From NCBI GenBank assembly GCA_019244985.1, contig JAFASB010000184.1:1-7516 (forward strand): a stretch of 7,516 bases of DNA, read 5' to 3'. Position numbers and translations under genes: made by a program. Under the pieces are notes generated by a model, which worked only from the letters and a program-made list of their open reading frames with translations, did not search any database and was not told where the DNA came from. This document shows positions 6,457-7,516 of this stretch, piece by piece; the first letter of the stretch is position 1, and each line of letters starts with the position of its first letter. The DNA is from Acidimicrobiia bacterium. Its GTDB lineage: Bacteria; Actinomycetota; Acidimicrobiia; Acidimicrobiales; AC-14.

Positions 6457-7040
6457 GCCGGCGCCTCAGCCGCGGCGCTCGCCCACGCGAGAGCAGCTCG
6501 TGCGTCGACCAGGCCGGCGCCGGCCCGCAGCGCGGCTGCGTTGGCCTGGGCGTGCTGGCGGCGGTAGGCCGGAAGCGACTCCTCCATGGCCGCGGTGGCC
6601 GAGTCGAGCGACACCAGTTCGGTGAGCGCGATGTACGCGCCTGTCGCGACCATCGACACGGCCATGGGGTTGCCGAGTTCCTCGGTCGCCACCTGGGTGG
6701 CGGGGACGGCGAAGACGCGCGGCATGTCCACGGGCTCGTCGAACAGCGACGAGTTGATGACGACGACGGCGTCGGGGATCAGCCGGGCGCTCATTGGTCC
6801 CCAGTAGCGGGGGTGTAGCGCCAGCGCCGACCACGCATGCGACACGATGGGCGGCGCCTGAACACGGTCGTCGGCGACGACGACCGTGGCGTCGGAGTTG
6901 CCGCCGCGCATCACGCCGCCGTAGACGCCGAACAGCATCACGTTCCTGCCCTCGAGGGTTGCTGCCCGGGCTATGACCTGCGCCGCGAGCTGCACGCCCT
7001 GGCCGCCGATTCCCGTGAGCAGCAACTCCCGTTCCAGCAC
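6453..7040 (-). CDS. 2-oxoacid:ferredoxin oxidoreductase, gamma subunit
   Basis: This 195-residue gamma subunit belongs to the pyruvate/ketoisovalerate oxidoreductase catalytic-domain family (PorG/VorC/KorC type). The phosphate-binding-like loop TGIGGQGVQLAAQ lies near the N-terminus (about residues 9-21), followed by YGGVMRGGNSDATVV (about 41-55) and the INSSLF segment, all characteristic. GTG at 7040 is chosen because family members begin a few residues before the GGQG loop. The frame continues to another GTG at 7106, but the 22 extra residues look non-conserved. No Shine-Dalgarno is visible before 7040. Instead a TACGCT element lies 7 nt upstream, so this gene may be translated from a leaderless mRNA. 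It is the first gene of the six-gene minus-strand operon and overlaps the delta gene by 4 nt. The family is secure; the start is moderately so. Confidence 0.9.
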   Translation of the reverse strand: MLERELLLTGIGGQGVQLAAQVIARAATLEGRNVMLFGVYGGVMRGGNSDATVVVADDRVQAPPIVSHAWSALALHPRYWGPMSARLIPDAVVVINSSLFDEPVDMPRVFAVPATQVATEELGNPMAVSMVATGAYIALTELVSLDSATAAMEESLPAYRRQHAQANAAALRAGAGLVDARAALAWASAAAEAPA

Positions 7041-7047
7041 CGCAACG

Positions 7048-7053
7048 AGCGTA
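7048..7053 (-). promoter_or_regulatory. Candidate -10 element, leaderless start of the operon
   Basis: Read on the minus strand this is TACGCT, a TANNNT-type -10. It is followed by exactly 7 nt and then the GTG at 7040. The spacing is that expected when the start codon is also the first transcribed base, which would explain the missing Shine-Dalgarno. No good -35 is seen. Such short motifs arise by chance. Confidence 0.35.
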
Positions 7054-7078
7054 GGCGCGGCCCTGCAGGCATCGCCGG

Positions 7079-7116
7079 TTGCAACACTTGGCGCCTGCAA
7101 TGGCACGCGCGCCAGG
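7079..7116. repeat. Two interleaved inverted repeats in the divergent intergenic region
   Basis: The first repeat is TTGCA (7079-7083) with TGCAA (7096-7100), 12 bp apart and perfect. The second is CTTGGCGC (7087-7094) with GCGCCAGG (7109-7116), matching at 7 of 8 positions with a 14-bp gap. They lie between the two candidate -10 elements and cover the expected -35 region of the response regulator, as an operator would. In GC-rich DNA short dyads are common, so a regulatory role is tentative. Confidence 0.4.
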
Positions 7117-7118
7117 CG

Positions 7119-7124
7119 TACTAT
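7119..7124 (+). promoter_or_regulatory. Candidate -10 element of the response regulator
   Basis: TACTAT fits the actinobacterial TANNNT -10 pattern. It would place transcription start near 7131 and give a leader of about 35 nt that contains the AGGAGG. The hexamer 17 nt upstream (TGCAAT, 7096-7101) is a poor -35. This is a prediction from pattern only. Confidence 0.35.
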
Positions 7125-7152
7125 GCGGCTCAGGCCAATCGTTGTCGTGTGC

Positions 7153-7158
7153 AGGAGG
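7153..7158 (+). promoter_or_regulatory. Strong ribosome-binding site of the response regulator
   Basis: A perfect AGGAGG lies 7 nt before the GTG at 7166. It decides this start, and it is the strongest Shine-Dalgarno in the window. Confidence 0.85.
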
Positions 7159-7165
7159 CTCAGCT

Positions 7166-7516
7166 GTGGGGTCGAAGTCCGCGCCGGGGGTTCTCATCGT
7201 CGACGATGAAGAGGACATGCGCGCGCTGCTTCGTTCCACGATCGAGATCGCCAACGAAGGTCTTCACGTCACCGGCGAGGCGGCCGACGGCGAGGACGCG
7301 GTCAAGCAGTGGCGAGCGACGCGGCCGCAGGTCGTCGTGCTCGACCAGCGCATGCCGGGTGTCACGGGCCTGGAGGTCGCGGAACAGATTCTCGCCGAGC
7401 ATCCCGAACAGGCGATCATCCTGTTCAGCGCCTACCTCGATCCGGACATAGTGGATCGAGCTGCGCAACTCGGCGTCCGGGCGTGCATGTCAAAGCGAGA
7501 GATATCGCGAGTTCCC
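7166..7516 (+). CDS. Response regulator receiver domain (3' partial)
   Basis: This 117-codon open frame runs off the right edge without a stop. It encodes a CheY-like receiver domain: VLIVDDEEDMR with acidic pocket Asp13-Asp14, phosphoacceptor Asp60 (VVVLDQRMPGVTGLE), switch Ser88 (ILFSAY) and Lys110 (MSKREI). The start is GTG at 7166, with an excellent AGGAGG seven bases upstream. The output domain is outside the window, so it could be a LuxR/NarL- or OmpR-type transcription factor, another effector, or a single-domain regulator. It is transcribed divergently from the oxidoreductase operon across a 125-bp region, so regulation of that operon is possible but unproven. A partner histidine kinase is not visible. 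Confidence 0.92.
   Translation, partial: MGSKSAPGVLIVDDEEDMRALLRSTIEIANEGLHVTGEAADGEDAVKQWRATRPQVVVLDQRMPGVTGLEVAEQILAEHPEQAIILFSAYLDPDIVDRAAQLGVRACMSKREISRVP

Overview
The window is GC-rich, gene-dense DNA that looks chromosomal. It has frequent GTG starts, tightly packed genes, a DUF2993/LmeA-like protein and a FadE-like acyl-CoA dehydrogenase. Together these point to a member of the Actinomycetota. The exact lineage cannot be read from the sequence; an uncultured acidimicrobial or related soil/water actinobacterium is a guess. I see no IS element, tRNA, CRISPR array or phage gene.

Layout. (1) Positions 1-1703 (+) hold the 3' part of a gene for an exported PQQ-type beta-propeller protein. 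Its start lies left of the window, but the end of a signal peptide is visible in frame. (2) Positions 1743-2558 (+) encode a classical short-chain dehydrogenase/reductase, 39 bp downstream and probably co-transcribed. (3) From 7040 down to 2551 (-) runs a compact six-gene operon. In transcription order it encodes the gamma, delta (2x[4Fe-4S] ferredoxin), alpha and beta subunits of a 2-oxoacid:ferredoxin oxidoreductase, then an acyl-CoA dehydrogenase, then a membrane-anchored LmeA/DUF2993-like protein. The four oxidoreductase genes are joined by three 4-nt stop/start overlaps, and the dehydrogenase starts 3 nt after the beta stop. (4) Positions 7166-7516 (+) hold the 5' part of a divergent response-regulator gene that runs off the right edge. 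It has a strong AGGAGG ribosome-binding site.

How the genes may work together. The oxidoreductase would convert a 2-oxoacid and CoA to acyl-CoA, CO2 and reduced ferredoxin. The acyl-CoA dehydrogenase could then desaturate the resulting acyl-CoA and pass electrons to ETF. That arrangement resembles a branched-chain or other 2-oxoacid catabolic route, but the substrate is inference. The beta-propeller/SDR pair and the minus-strand operon converge, with their last genes overlapping by 8 bp. The 125-bp divergent region at 7041-7165 carries candidate -10 elements for both directions and two interleaved inverted repeats. It is the only obvious regulatory region in the window.
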